A program made the translations under genes and the position numbers. Below, piece after piece: positions 15,664 to 24,523 of a stretch of DNA of 64,000 nt. The stretch is taken from the NCBI RefSeq assembly GCF_001654495.1, contig NZ_CP015849.1, positions 1,936,501 to 2,000,500 of the forward strand. The letters are read 5' to 3'. Positions within the stretch are counted from its first letter, which is position 1. Each line of letters starts with the position of its first letter. The notes under the pieces were generated by a model. That model had not been told where the DNA came from. It saw only the letters and a list, made by a program, of their open reading frames with translations, and did not search any database. The DNA comes from Streptomyces sp. SAT1. Lineage in GTDB: Bacteria > Actinomycetota > Actinomycetes > Streptomycetales > Streptomycetaceae.

Positions 15664-17583
15664 GTGCAGTCACAGGACGTCGCCCCGCGCCACCCCCGTT
15701 CCGCCTCCCGTCCCGCCGCCGGTGTCGAGCAGGCCGAGGCCGCGCTCGTCGAGCACTATCCGCGGCTGGTCCGGATCGCCTATCTGGTGCTGCCGCCGGG
15801 GCTCGGCCGCAGCAGGCGCGTCCTGACCGCGCACTCGCTCGCCCAGCGGGCGCTGCCCCGGGGCCGGTCGGCGGCGTCCGCGATCCCGGCACAGTCGCAC
15901 GGCGACGACGGCGACCCGGGCTACGCCTATCTGCGCCGCCAGGTGCTCCGTACGGCGCTGGAGGCGGGCCGGGCGGCCAAGCGCGGGCCGTGGCCGCGGC
16001 GCGCCGCGCTGCCGCCGCTGCTCCCGCAGGTGTGGGGGCTGCGGCTCTTCCCGCGCTCGGGCGGGGCCGACGAACTCGCCCTGGACCAGCGGCTGGCGTC
16101 CCTGCCCGCCCCGGCCCGCGCCGCCTATGTGCTGCGCGGCCTGGAACGGCTCCCGGACGCGGTCGTGCGCCAGGTGCTGGCGTCCGCGGGCGTGGCCGAC
16201 CCGGGCGCCGCGCTGCGCCAGGCCGACCGGCTGCCCGCGCGGCACGCGCTGCTGGAGTCCCCCGAGTTCGACCCGTGCTCGCTCCAGGCGCGGCCCACCG
16301 ATCTGCTGCGGCGCAGGCAGCACACCCGGGCGGCGCTGGCCGCAGCGGCGGCGCTCGCGGTGTGCGGCGCGCTGGTGGCGCTGCCCGGCGGCGGCTGGGG
16401 CCCGGACGGCGCCGCCGCGCCCGCCTACGCGCAGAACCCGGCCGCCGAGGCGGCCCTCGACCCGGGCCGGCTCACCCGGGCCGCCCCGGCCGCCTGGCGG
16501 ACCTCGGCGCGGCTGGACTTCTCGGTGTGGCCGGCCCGCGGCGACCTGACCGGGGACGCGTCCCTGCTGCGCCGGGCGCTGGCCGTGTGGGCGCGGCCCG
16601 GCGGCGCGGTCCGGGTCTCGGCGACGCCCGGCACCGCCTCGGGCGGCCCCGCCGGACCGCCGCAACTGCTCTACGCCGGGACCGTCGACGCCGCGCGCGT
16701 GGTGATCCTCTACGACGGGCTGCGCATCGTCCGCTACGCCGAACCGCAGGACTCCGCGGCCGGGGCGGCCCTCGACTTCGCCCGGGTGGACGGCGCGAGC
16801 GGCCCGGAGGCGTCGGCGGTGGTGCTGGACCGCTCCGACGGCAATGTGCGCTATCTGACGGCGCCCTGGGTCCGTACGGCGGCCCAGCGCGATCTGCTGA
16901 AGCCGACGTCCACCGCGCTGGACCTGGGTCTCTCGGACGGGGTGACCGGGCCGCTGGCCGGCACCGCGCGGCAGACCGGGGCGTGCACCTCCTGGCGGGT
17001 GCTGCGGCTGACCGGCGACGACGGCAGCCAGTTGCTGAGCGATCTGGGCGAGCTGGTGCCCGCCCGGCTCACCACGGGGCGCCCGGCGGCCCCGCACGGC
17101 GCGGCGAGCGCGGCGGGGCTGCGCGCCTGGGCGCCGTTCGCCTGCTCGCTGGGCGCGGTGCGCGGGCAGGGCGTGCGGTCGGTCAACGCCTGGCGGTTCG
17201 CCGAGCAGCCGCTGCCCGGGGCGGGCGGCACGGCCACGTGGGTGTGCACCCGGACGGAGACCTGGCGCGGCGCCGGTCCGCGGGTGCTGGCCCAGGTCCG
17301 GGTGCCCGGCGGGACGTACGGGGCGGTCGCGGCCAGGGCCGAGGACGTACCGGCGTGCGGCGCCCGCGATCCGCACGTGCTGGCCGGGGTGCTGTGGAAG
17401 TCGAAGGCGGGCACCTGGTACCTGCTCGCGGCCGGTGACGCGGACACGGCCTCGGTCACCGCGACCGGCGGAATCTCGGCGACTGCGACCGGTCCGCTGC
17501 TCGCGGCGCGGGCGAAGCAGGGCGCGCAGGCGCAGCTGAAGGGCACCCTGGAGGGCGGCGGCACGCTGGAGGCGCTGCACTAG
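15664..17583 (+). CDS. membrane-anchored protein with sigma-factor-like N-terminus
   Basis: About 639 residues. The first 200 look like a degenerate ECF sigma factor. Around residues 28-43 (LVEHYPRLVRIAYLVLP) is a region-2.1-like helix. Around 146-176 (LPAPARAAYVLRGLERLPDA and the following helix) is a region-4-like helix-turn-helix. A single membrane segment lies at about 221-241, followed by a large extracytoplasmic domain to the end that includes several Cys. No -10 recognition motif of region 2.4 is obvious, so it may not direct transcription; it could be a sigma-derived anti-sigma or sensor. The start is uncertain (GTG 15664 or TTG 15646, neither with a ribosome site). The function is unknown. 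Confidence 0.7.
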   Translation: MQSQDVAPRHPRSASRPAAGVEQAEAALVEHYPRLVRIAYLVLPPGLGRSRRVLTAHSLAQRALPRGRSAASAIPAQSHGDDGDPGYAYLRRQVLRTALEAGRAAKRGPWPRRAALPPLLPQVWGLRLFPRSGGADELALDQRLASLPAPARAAYVLRGLERLPDAVVRQVLASAGVADPGAALRQADRLPARHALLESPEFDPCSLQARPTDLLRRRQHTRAALAAAAALAVCGALVALPGGGWGPDGAAAPAYAQNPAAEAALDPGRLTRAAPAAWRTSARLDFSVWPARGDLTGDASLLRRALAVWARPGGAVRVSATPGTASGGPAGPPQLLYAGTVDAARVVILYDGLRIVRYAEPQDSAAGAALDFARVDGASGPEASAVVLDRSDGNVRYLTAPWVRTAAQRDLLKPTSTALDLGLSDGVTGPLAGTARQTGACTSWRVLRLTGDDGSQLLSDLGELVPARLTTGRPAAPHGAASAAGLRAWAPFACSLGAVRGQGVRSVNAWRFAEQPLPGAGGTATWVCTRTETWRGAGPRVLAQVRVPGGTYGAVAARAEDVPACGARDPHVLAGVLWKSKAGTWYLLAAGDADTASVTATGGISATATGPLLAARAKQGAQAQLKGTLEGGGTLEALH

Positions 17584-17615
17584 GGCCTGTCGGGCCCGGC
17601 CGCCGCCCCGCTTAC

Positions 17616-17680
17616 TGACATCAACGTCAACAAGGTGGCGCCAAGGGGTTCCCGGACGCCCTACCCGTCAGTACATTGAC
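17616..17680 (+). promoter_or_regulatory. two inverted repeats overlapping a leaderless promoter
   Basis: TGAC-N6-GTCA at 17616-17629 and GTCA-N6-TGAC at 17667-17680. The second contains TACATT (17672-17677), a good -10 located six bases before the ATG at 17684. A repressor bound there would block transcription; the TetR gene at 19741 is the natural candidate. Inference. Confidence 0.5.
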
Positions 17681-17683
17681 GCC

Positions 17684-18571
17684 ATGTCTCACACGCAGGA
17701 CCGGGTGCCGCTCAAGGCACGGAAGGTGTCCTTCTCCTGGGAGGGCACGCCGCTGCACTGGGTGCCCGGGGACCCGTTCACCTCGCACACCATCAATGTG
17801 CTGCATCTGCTGCTGCCCGCCGGGGAGCGCTGGTTCGTGCACGTGTACAAGCAGGTGCTGCCCTACATCCGCGACGAGCGGCTGCGCGAGGACGTCCTCG
17901 GGTTCATCGGGCAGGAGGCGATGCACTCGCAGGCGCACGACGAGGTGCTGCCGCACCTGAGGGAGCTGGGGCTCGACCCGACCCCGTACACCGCGCAGGT
18001 GGACTGGCTGTTCGAGAAGCTGCTCGGGGACCGGACGCTGCCGCCCGGCGCGGCCCGGCGCTGGTGGCTGATGGAGCGGGTGGCGCTGATCGCGGCGATC
18101 GAGCACTACACCGCCTTCCTCGGGGACTGGGTCCTCAACGCGGGCGAACTCGACCGGCGCGGCGCCGATCCCACCATGCTGGACCTGCTGCGCTGGCACG
18201 GCGCCGAGGAGGTCGAGCACCGCTCGGTCGCCTTCGACCTGTTCCAGCACGTGGACGGCAACTACCGGCGCCGGGCCCGCACCTGGGCGACGGCCTTCAC
18301 TGCGCTGGTCTTCCTGTGGCAGCGCGGGGCCCGGTTCTTCATGGAGAACGACCCGACACTGCTCGACGGCAGGGCCCGGCTGCGCGACTTCCACCGCGCC
18401 GGCCGCCGGGGCACCCTGCCCGCCACCGGCGCCATGCTGCGCTCCATACCCACCTACCTCGCCCGCGGCTACCACCCCTCCCAGGAGGGCTCGACCGAGC
18501 AGGCCGTCGCCTACCTCGCCACCTCCCCGGCGGCGCTCGCGGCCGAACAGGCCCAGAAGGAGACCGTGTGA
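17684..18571 (+). CDS. metal-dependent hydrolase, diiron ferritin-like (PF10118 type)
   Basis: A 295-residue, all-helical protein of the predicted metal-dependent hydrolase family related to membrane-associated diiron proteins. Clustered acidic and histidine residues form the putative metal site: FIGQEAMHSQAHDE, EHYTAFLGDW and WHGAEEVEHRSVAFD. A hydrophobic stretch around TWATAFTALVFLW may associate with the membrane. Its stop overlaps the start of the ferredoxin-reductase gene (GTGTGA), so the pair is coupled, and the reductase may feed electrons to the diiron centre. A leaderless start is suggested by TACATT six bases upstream. Substrate unknown; fatty-acid-type chemistry is a reasonable guess. 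Confidence 0.8.
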   Translation: MSHTQDRVPLKARKVSFSWEGTPLHWVPGDPFTSHTINVLHLLLPAGERWFVHVYKQVLPYIRDERLREDVLGFIGQEAMHSQAHDEVLPHLRELGLDPTPYTAQVDWLFEKLLGDRTLPPGAARRWWLMERVALIAAIEHYTAFLGDWVLNAGELDRRGADPTMLDLLRWHGAEEVEHRSVAFDLFQHVDGNYRRRARTWATAFTALVFLWQRGARFFMENDPTLLDGRARLRDFHRAGRRGTLPATGAMLRSIPTYLARGYHPSQEGSTEQAVAYLATSPAALAAEQAQKETV

Positions 18572-19635
18572 GCCCGAAGCCGCCGAGGCTGCGGACGGTC
18601 CTGGCGGTCGCGGGCGCCGCCGTGCTGGCGCGCCGCGCCCTGCGCCGCCGTATCCAGGCGTCCCCGCTGTGGCCGCTGCCCGCCCTGGACGAGCCGGTCT
18701 CGGGCCGGCCGCGTTCGCGGGCCCTGCGGCTGCGTGTCACCGCGCGCGAGACGGTCGCCGAGGGCGTCGTACGGCTGCGCCTGGAGGGGCACGGCCTGCC
18801 CCGCTGGGAGCCCGGCGCCCACCTCGACCTGGTGCTGCCCTCCGGACTCGTACGGCAGTACTCGCTGTGCGGCGACCCGGCGGACGACTCGTCGTACACC
18901 GTGGCCACCCGGCTGATCGAGGACGGCCGGGGCGGCTCGCGCGAGGTGCACGAACAGCTCGCCGAGGGCGCCGAGGTGGAGGTGCGTGGCCCGCGCAACC
19001 GCTTCCCGCTCACCGAGGCGGACTCCTACGTCTTCGTCGCGGGCGGCATCGGCATCACCCCTCTGCTGCCCATGCTGCGGGCGCTCGGCGGGCACGCCCC
19101 CTGGCGGCTGCTGTACTGCGGGCGCAGCCGGGCCTCGATGCCGTTCCTGGCGGAGCTGGCCGCACTGGATCCGGACGGCACCCGGGTGACCGTGGCCGCC
19201 GGGGACGAGCACGGCCGCCCCGATCTGGACGCGCTGCTCACCGGCCTCGCCGCGGGCACCGCCGTCTACTGCTGCGGGCCTGAGGGCCTGATGGCGGCGG
19301 TGGCCGAGCGGCTGCCCGAGGGCACCGCACTGCACCTGGAGCGGTTCGCGCCACGCGCCGCGACGGGCGGGGACCACGCCTTCGAGGTGGAACTGCGGCG
19401 CAGCGGACGCACGGTGACCGTCCCCGCGGACACCTCCGTGCTGGCCGCCGTGCGCGCCGCGCTGCCGGACACCGCGTACTCCTGCGAGCAGGGCTTCTGC
19501 GGGACCTGCGAGCAGCGGGTGCTGGAGGGCGAGGTCGACCACCGGGACGAACTGCTCACCGACGCCGAGCGGGGCGGCTCCCTGCTGATCTGCGTCTCCC
19601 GGGCGCGCGGCGAGCGCCTGGTGCTCGACATGTGA
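18568..19635 (+). CDS. PDR/VanB-type ferredoxin-NADP oxidoreductase
   Basis: A 355-residue phthalate-dioxygenase-reductase-like electron-transfer protein. A short hydrophobic N-terminus (about 9-20) may touch the membrane. The FMN/FAD barrel has RQYSL (96-100), the NAD domain has GGIGITP (159-165) and CCGPEGLM (235-242), and the C-terminal plant-type [2Fe-2S] ferredoxin has Cys306, Cys311, Cys314 and Cys342. The GTG at 18568 overlaps the upstream stop by four bases and has AAGGAG five bases before it. It likely passes electrons from NAD(P)H to the diiron protein encoded upstream. Confidence 0.92.
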   Translation: MSPKPPRLRTVLAVAGAAVLARRALRRRIQASPLWPLPALDEPVSGRPRSRALRLRVTARETVAEGVVRLRLEGHGLPRWEPGAHLDLVLPSGLVRQYSLCGDPADDSSYTVATRLIEDGRGGSREVHEQLAEGAEVEVRGPRNRFPLTEADSYVFVAGGIGITPLLPMLRALGGHAPWRLLYCGRSRASMPFLAELAALDPDGTRVTVAAGDEHGRPDLDALLTGLAAGTAVYCCGPEGLMAAVAERLPEGTALHLERFAPRAATGGDHAFEVELRRSGRTVTVPADTSVLAAVRAALPDTAYSCEQGFCGTCEQRVLEGEVDHRDELLTDAERGGSLLICVSRARGERLVLDM

Positions 19636-19740
19636 GGCACGGCCCGCTCCGGTGCGGACGGCGGACCGCGGGACGGACCGGACGAACACCGTGGCCGGTC
19701 CGGACCGTTCGCGGCCGGATCCGGTCGGTAGGGTGGGCAC

Positions 19741-20430
19741 ATGACCACCGGGGTGCGGCGCAGGATGGGAGTCGAGGAACGACGCGAGCAGTTGATCGGC
19801 GTCGCCCTCGAACTGTTCGGCGGGCGCTCCCCCGACGATGTCTCCATCGACGAGATAGCGTCGGCGGCGGGCATATCGCGCCCGCTGGTCTACCACTACT
19901 TCCCCGGCAAGGTCAGCCTGTACGAGGCGGCGCTCCGGCGGGCGGCGGACGATCTGGCCGACCGGTTCACCGAGCCGCGCGAAGGCCCGCTGGGGCTGCG
20001 GCTGCTGCGGGTGATGCGCCGCTTCTTCGACTTCGTGGACGCGCACGGGCCCGGCTTCTCGGCCCTGATGCGGGGCGGCCCGGCGGTCGGCTCGACCACG
20101 ACCAACGCCCTCATCGACTCCGTCCGGCAGGTGGCCTACGACCAGTTGCTGTCGCATCTCGGCGTGCAGGACCCGCCCGCGCGCCTGGACCTGGTGGTGC
20201 GCTCCTGGATCTCCCTGGCCGAGTCGACGGCGCTGCTCTGGCTGGACGGCCGCCGGGTGCCGCGCGCCGAGCTGGAGGTCCAGCTCGTGCACGACTTCGC
20301 CGCGCTGCTGGCCGTCGCCGCCGCCCAGGACGAGGAGCTGACCGCGCTGCTGCGCGGCGTGTTCACGGCGGAGCCGGCCGACGGCCCCTTCGCGGACCTG
20401 CTCGGCCGGCTCCTCCGGCTCGCCTCCTAG
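19741..20430 (+). CDS. TetR family regulator
   Basis: A 229-residue TetR/AcrR repressor. The N-terminal helix-turn-helix runs over about 12-58 with the typical DEIASAAGISRPLVYHYFPGK recognition region. The C-terminal helical ligand pocket is hydrophobic. It follows the hydrolase/reductase pair on the same strand after a 105-base gap with its own likely promoter, so it probably regulates that pair. The inverted repeats at 17616-17680 are candidate operators. The inducer is unknown. Confidence 0.9.
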   Translation: MTTGVRRRMGVEERREQLIGVALELFGGRSPDDVSIDEIASAAGISRPLVYHYFPGKVSLYEAALRRAADDLADRFTEPREGPLGLRLLRVMRRFFDFVDAHGPGFSALMRGGPAVGSTTTNALIDSVRQVAYDQLLSHLGVQDPPARLDLVVRSWISLAESTALLWLDGRRVPRAELEVQLVHDFAALLAVAAAQDEELTALLRGVFTAEPADGPFADLLGRLLRLAS

Positions 20431-20453
20431 GGTCTGCTCAAAGGACGCCGTCC

Positions 20454-20681
20454 TCAGCTCTCCGTCTCGTACTTGCGGTAGGACGCGTCGAGGTCGCGGA
20501 TCTCCGCCGAGGCGTGCAGGACCAGGCCCTCGACGGGCCGCACATGGGCGCGCAGCGCCTCCAGGACCGCTTCCGCCAGCCGTGCCTTGGTCTCCTCGGT
20601 GCGCCCGGCCAGCAGACCGACGCTGACGTGCACGATCGCGTGCCCCTCGGCGTCCGGCCCGACGACGGTGTCCTGGCTCCT
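20454..20681 (-). pseudogene. 5'-truncated 5-carboxymethyl-2-hydroxymuconate isomerase remnant
   Basis: On the minus strand the last 75 or so codons of a CHMI-family (PF02962) gene are readable to a TGA at 20456-20454. They include GHAIVHVSVGLLAGRTEETK, then a stretch ending SAEIRDLDASYRKYETES, which is the characteristic C-terminus of the family. The N-terminal 40-50 residues, including the catalytic Pro1 start, are absent: the frame closes with a TAG at about 20682 and upstream sequence shows no matching frame. No start codon fits. It is probably a deletion relic, since no other homoprotocatechuate pathway gene is nearby. Confidence 0.75.
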
Positions 20682-21087
20682 GGTTCCGGCTGTGGCGACG
20701 GGGTCACCCTAGGACCTGGACGGTGAACGTGCCGGTGGTCGCCGGGCGAGACCGTATCCCCGGTGAATCGCTTGCAGCAAGAGTCATGAAAACCATGGAA
20801 AGAACTTTCAGGATCGGACCTCCGACGCCCCCTCACCCGCCCCGGCGGAGCCGGCCCCCGCACTCCCCGCCGCACGGGCAGTACGTGTCCGTCGGCGATC
20901 TGACCCGACACCCTGCGGTAACGAAAATGTCACGCTTGCCGGACCGTGCGGAAATTTTCTTGCAACATCTTTCGCAAGGGATTGCAGCCTTGCTACGTTC
21001 CTCCCGCGCCCGGCGGCCGTCGATCGGGACAGACGGCACCCACGGTCCTCCCAAGGGATGATCCGGGCCCATATCTAGGGAGTTCAT
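20682..21087 (+). other. 406-base intergenic region upstream of malE
   Basis: No convincing coding frame. The right-hand half is less GC-rich and holds the malE promoter and operator (20959-20999). The left part adjoins the isomerase relic and may contain decayed sequence from the lost 5' end. Confidence 0.6.
20959..20978 (+). promoter_or_regulatory. candidate MalR operator at the malE promoter
   Basis: CTTGC at 20959-20963 and GCAAG at 20974-20978 form an inverted repeat with a 10-base centre, followed by further TTGC repeats at 20982 and 20990. This matches the CTTGCAG-type elements known for the Streptomyces maltose regulator. It overlaps a TTCGCA (-35, 20971-20976) that is 17 bases from TACGTT (-10, 20994-20999), so binding would repress. 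Confidence 0.65.
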
Positions 21088-22377
21088 ATGCGACGTGGCA
21101 TATCGATCGCCGCCGCGGTCACCGTGGTCGCGCTGGCCGCCTCGGCCTGCGGCGGGTCGGACAGCGACTCGTCCGGCAAGCCGAAGGACCCCAAGGACGT
21201 CTCCGGGACGATCACGTACTGGGACACCTCGGACGCGGCGACCGAAGCCCCGACGTACAAGGCCCTGGTCAAGCAGTTCGAGGCCAAGTACCCGAAGATC
21301 AAGGTGAACTACCAGAGCGTCCCGTTCACCGACGTCGAGCAGAAGTTCAAGTCGGCCGCCAAGAGCGGCAAGGGCGCCCCCGACGTGGTCCGCACCGACG
21401 TGGGCCTGATGGCCGAGTACGCCTCGCTGGGCTACATCGCCCCGCTCGACGGCACCCCGGCCCTCAAGGACACCGCCGACTTCACCGCCACGCCGCTGAA
21501 CACCGCCAAGTACGACGGCAAGACGTACGGCGCCCCCTCGGTCACCGACACCCTCGGCCTGCTCTACAACAAGAAGCTCCTCCAGCAGGCCGGCATCGCC
21601 AAGCCCCCGGCCACCTGGGACGAGTTCATCGCCGACGCCAAGACCATCAAGCAGAAGACCGGGGCCTACGGCACCTACGTCAACCCGGACTCCTACTTCC
21701 TGCTCCCGCTGCTCTACAGCAACGGCGCGGACCTGGCCGACCCGTCCGCCAAGAAGATCACCATCAGCGACGCCGCCGCCGTCACCGCGCTCACCACCGC
21801 GAAGAAGATCAACGACGAGGCGTCGATGAAGGTCGACTTCGCGAACGCCTACCAGAACATGCAGACCGCCTTCAAGAACGGCAAGGTGGCCATGCTGATC
21901 CAGGGCCCCTGGTCGGTCGGCGACGACCTGACCGGCAGCGCGTTCAAGGGCGACGAGGCCAACCTCGGCTTCGCCGCCGTCCCGGCGGGCGCCGGCGGCA
22001 AGGCCCAGGCCCCGACCGGCGGCCACAACCTCGCGGTCTACCAGGGTTCGGGCAACCTGGACGCCAGCTATCTGTTCACGCAGTTCATGACGTCCACCGA
22101 GAGCCAGATCGCCATCGCCAAGGGCACCGGCACCCTGCCGACCCGCACCTCGGCGTACACCTCCGAGGTCACCGCCGACCCCAAGATCGCCGGCTTCAAG
22201 CCGCTCCTGGAGCGGACCGCCCGCCCGCGCGTGGCCCTGCCGCAGGTCGGTTCGCTGTTCACCCCGCTCCAGCAGAACTACGTGAAGGTCCTCCAGGGCG
22301 ACCAGTCGGTCAAGGGCGGCCTCGACGCCACCGCGAAGGAGTTCCAGAAGCTCCTGCCCGGCTACTCCGTCGGCTGA
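21088..22377 (+). CDS. malE: maltose/maltodextrin ABC transporter, substrate-binding lipoprotein
   Basis: A 429-residue extracellular solute-binding protein, family 1. The signal MRRGISIAAAVTVVALAASAC ends in the lipobox LAASAC, so Cys anchors it to lipid outside the membrane. The mature part begins with a polar Gly/Ser/Asp linker. GTITYWDTSDAATEAP and a later GPWSVGDDL are typical of carbohydrate-binding proteins. It has a GGGAG ribosome site. First gene of malE-malF-malG-glucosidase-malR on one strand. By gene order and regulator type it is the Streptomyces maltose system; the specificity is inferred. Confidence 0.9.
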   Translation: MRRGISIAAAVTVVALAASACGGSDSDSSGKPKDPKDVSGTITYWDTSDAATEAPTYKALVKQFEAKYPKIKVNYQSVPFTDVEQKFKSAAKSGKGAPDVVRTDVGLMAEYASLGYIAPLDGTPALKDTADFTATPLNTAKYDGKTYGAPSVTDTLGLLYNKKLLQQAGIAKPPATWDEFIADAKTIKQKTGAYGTYVNPDSYFLLPLLYSNGADLADPSAKKITISDAAAVTALTTAKKINDEASMKVDFANAYQNMQTAFKNGKVAMLIQGPWSVGDDLTGSAFKGDEANLGFAAVPAGAGGKAQAPTGGHNLAVYQGSGNLDASYLFTQFMTSTESQIAIAKGTGTLPTRTSAYTSEVTADPKIAGFKPLLERTARPRVALPQVGSLFTPLQQNYVKVLQGDQSVKGGLDATAKEFQKLLPGYSVG

Positions 22378-22517
22378 CCGCACCCGCCGCAGCCGCCCCC
22401 GCCGTCGCCGCACGGCAGCCGAAGACACGCAGCCCCGGGGAACCGACTCCCCGCTGCCGCCCCGACCGGGGCTCCCCGGGGCCGCGGAACCACCCGACTT
22501 CGTCCGCGAGAGAGCCG

Positions 22518-23522
22518 ATGACCATGACGACCGCAGCGAGCACCGGAGACGACCGCACCACAGCGGGCGGTGACCGGCCCCCGCGCCCCGCCCGCGCCTC
22601 GGCGCTGCGGCGGTCCTGGGACACGTACTGGTACGCCTGGGCGATGGTGACCCCGGTCGCCCTCGTGATCACCGTGCTGGTGCTGTACCCCCTGGGCTAC
22701 GGCTTCTACCAGTCGCTGACGAACGCCAACGAGTCCAACGTCGCCAGCACCATCGGCGCCTTCCACCGGCCCGCCACCTACGACTTCGTCGGCCTCGACA
22801 ACTACTGGCACGTCCTGTCCGGCGCGGACGGCGACTTCTACCCGCGCCTGGTGTGGACGGTCGTGTGGACCGTGTCCTGCGTGGTGCTCCAGGTCGGTCT
22901 GGGCATGGCGCTGGCGGTGCTGCTCAACCGCGAGATGCGGCTGCGCGGCTTCTACCGCGCCCTGCTGATCCTGCCGTGGGCCGTCCCCTCCTTCATCGGC
23001 GTCTTCGCCTGGCGGCTGATGCTCAACTCCCAGTACGGCGTCTTCAACGAGGTCATCACCGCCCTCGGCCTGCCGGCGCAGAACTGGCTGGGCACCCCGC
23101 TGGCCCAGAAGGCCGCCGTCATCATGGTCAACGTCTGGATCGGCATCCCGTTCAACATGGTCGCGCTGCTCGGCGGGCTCCAGTCCATACCCAAGGAGCT
23201 GTACGAGGCCGCCGAGATGGACGGCGCCTCCCCCTGGCAGCGCTTCGTGAACGTCACCCTGCCCGGCCTCAAGCCGGTGTCGAACACCGTGATCCTGCTG
23301 GGCTGCATCTGGACGTTCAACATGTTCAACGTCATCTACCTGCTGCTGGGCAACAACACCACCGGCGACACCGACATCCTCGTCACCTTCGCCTTCCACA
23401 AGGCCTTCAACGGGATCTCGGACTACGCGGGAGCGGCCACCTACGGGATCATCATCCTCGCTCTCCTGCTGGCCTTCTCGACCTTCTACCGCCGCAGCAC
23501 CCTGAAGTCCGAGCAGGCGTAA
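22518..23522 (+). CDS. malF: maltose ABC transporter permease MalF
   Basis: A 334-residue inner-membrane permease with about six membrane helices. The first lies near residues 41-62, after a 40-residue polar N-terminus, and a periplasmic-side loop follows. The EAA loop that contacts the ATPase is clear as EAAEMDGASPWQRFVNVTLPGL in the last third. The start MTMTTAAS at 22518 is the first ATG with a GAGAGCC site upstream. It lies 140 bases after malE and 12 bases before malG. No ATPase gene is present; Streptomyces sugar importers of this type share the general ATPase MsiK encoded elsewhere. Confidence 0.92.
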   Translation: MTMTTAASTGDDRTTAGGDRPPRPARASALRRSWDTYWYAWAMVTPVALVITVLVLYPLGYGFYQSLTNANESNVASTIGAFHRPATYDFVGLDNYWHVLSGADGDFYPRLVWTVVWTVSCVVLQVGLGMALAVLLNREMRLRGFYRALLILPWAVPSFIGVFAWRLMLNSQYGVFNEVITALGLPAQNWLGTPLAQKAAVIMVNVWIGIPFNMVALLGGLQSIPKELYEAAEMDGASPWQRFVNVTLPGLKPVSNTVILLGCIWTFNMFNVIYLLLGNNTTGDTDILVTFAFHKAFNGISDYAGAATYGIIILALLLAFSTFYRRSTLKSEQA

Positions 23523-23534
23523 GGAGCCCTCGCC

Positions 23535-24446
23535 ATGACCGCAGCCACGCACGAGAGCGGCCCCGCCGCGCCCGCCGCCCCCGCCCGCCCCGCCGCCCCG
23601 CGCCCGCGCCGGGTGCGCGGCCGCCAGGAGCGCGCCCCCTGGGTCTCCGTCGTCCTGCACGCCACCCTGGTCCTCGCCACCGTGATCGCCGCGTTCCCCG
23701 TGGCGTGGATCCTGTTCATCTCGCTGGGCCCCAAGAACGCCTGGCAGGAGCCGGGCCAGGTGCTCAGCCATCTGAGCCTGCACAACTACAGTGACGTACT
23801 GGCCCATTCGGACCTGGCGAAGTGGTTCCTGAACACCGTCGTCGTGGCGGGCGGCACCACCGTGCTCGGCGTCTTCCTCGCCTCGACCGCCGGGTACGCC
23901 GTGTCCCGGATGCGGTTCCCGGGCAGCCGCCAGCTGATGTGGACCTTCCTGGTCACCCAGATGTTCCCCAGTATCGTATTGATCGTGCCGCTCTATCTGC
24001 TGATGTCCGAGTTGCACCTGCTGGACAACTACCTCGGGCTGATCCTGGCGTACGCGACCACGGCGGTGCCGTTCTGCGCCTGGATGATGAAGGGCTACTT
24101 CGACACCATCCCCAAGGAGATAGACGAGGCGGGCCGGGTGGACGGGCTCACCCCGATCGGCACCTTCTGGCGGCTGATCCTGCCGCTGGCCAGGCCGGGC
24201 CTGGCGGTGACCGCGTTCTACAGCTTCCTCACCGCCTGGGGCGAGGTCGCCTACGCGACGCAGTTCATGCAGTCCGACCACTACACGCTCGCCGTCGGCA
24301 TCCGCACCTTCGCGCAGGACCAGCGCCCCGACTGGGCGTGGACCTCCGCCACCGCGATCATCATCACCATCCCGGCGGCCCTCGTGTTCCTGCTCGTCCA
24401 GCGCAGCCTGGTGTCCGGTCTGACGGCCGGCGGCACCAAGTCCTGA
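23535..24446 (+). CDS. malG: maltose ABC transporter permease MalG
   Basis: A 303-residue second permease with six predicted helices after an N-terminal Pro/Ala/Arg-rich stretch of about 35 residues. The EAA motif reads DEAGRVDGLTPIGTFWRLILPLARPG around residues 195-220. It pairs with MalF to form the transmembrane channel. AAGGAG lies upstream of the ATG with a 12-base intergenic gap. The next gene, a glucosidase, follows after 77 bases, so it is likely in the same transcript. Confidence 0.92.
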   Translation: MTAATHESGPAAPAAPARPAAPRPRRVRGRQERAPWVSVVLHATLVLATVIAAFPVAWILFISLGPKNAWQEPGQVLSHLSLHNYSDVLAHSDLAKWFLNTVVVAGGTTVLGVFLASTAGYAVSRMRFPGSRQLMWTFLVTQMFPSIVLIVPLYLLMSELHLLDNYLGLILAYATTAVPFCAWMMKGYFDTIPKEIDEAGRVDGLTPIGTFWRLILPLARPGLAVTAFYSFLTAWGEVAYATQFMQSDHYTLAVGIRTFAQDQRPDWAWTSATAIIITIPAALVFLLVQRSLVSGLTAGGTKS

Positions 24447-24523
24447 GCGCGGCCCGGACGGCGGCCCCTCCCGCCGCCGCGCGCACGCGCCCTGTCGTTC
24501 CCCTCGCACCCCTAAGGGAATCC

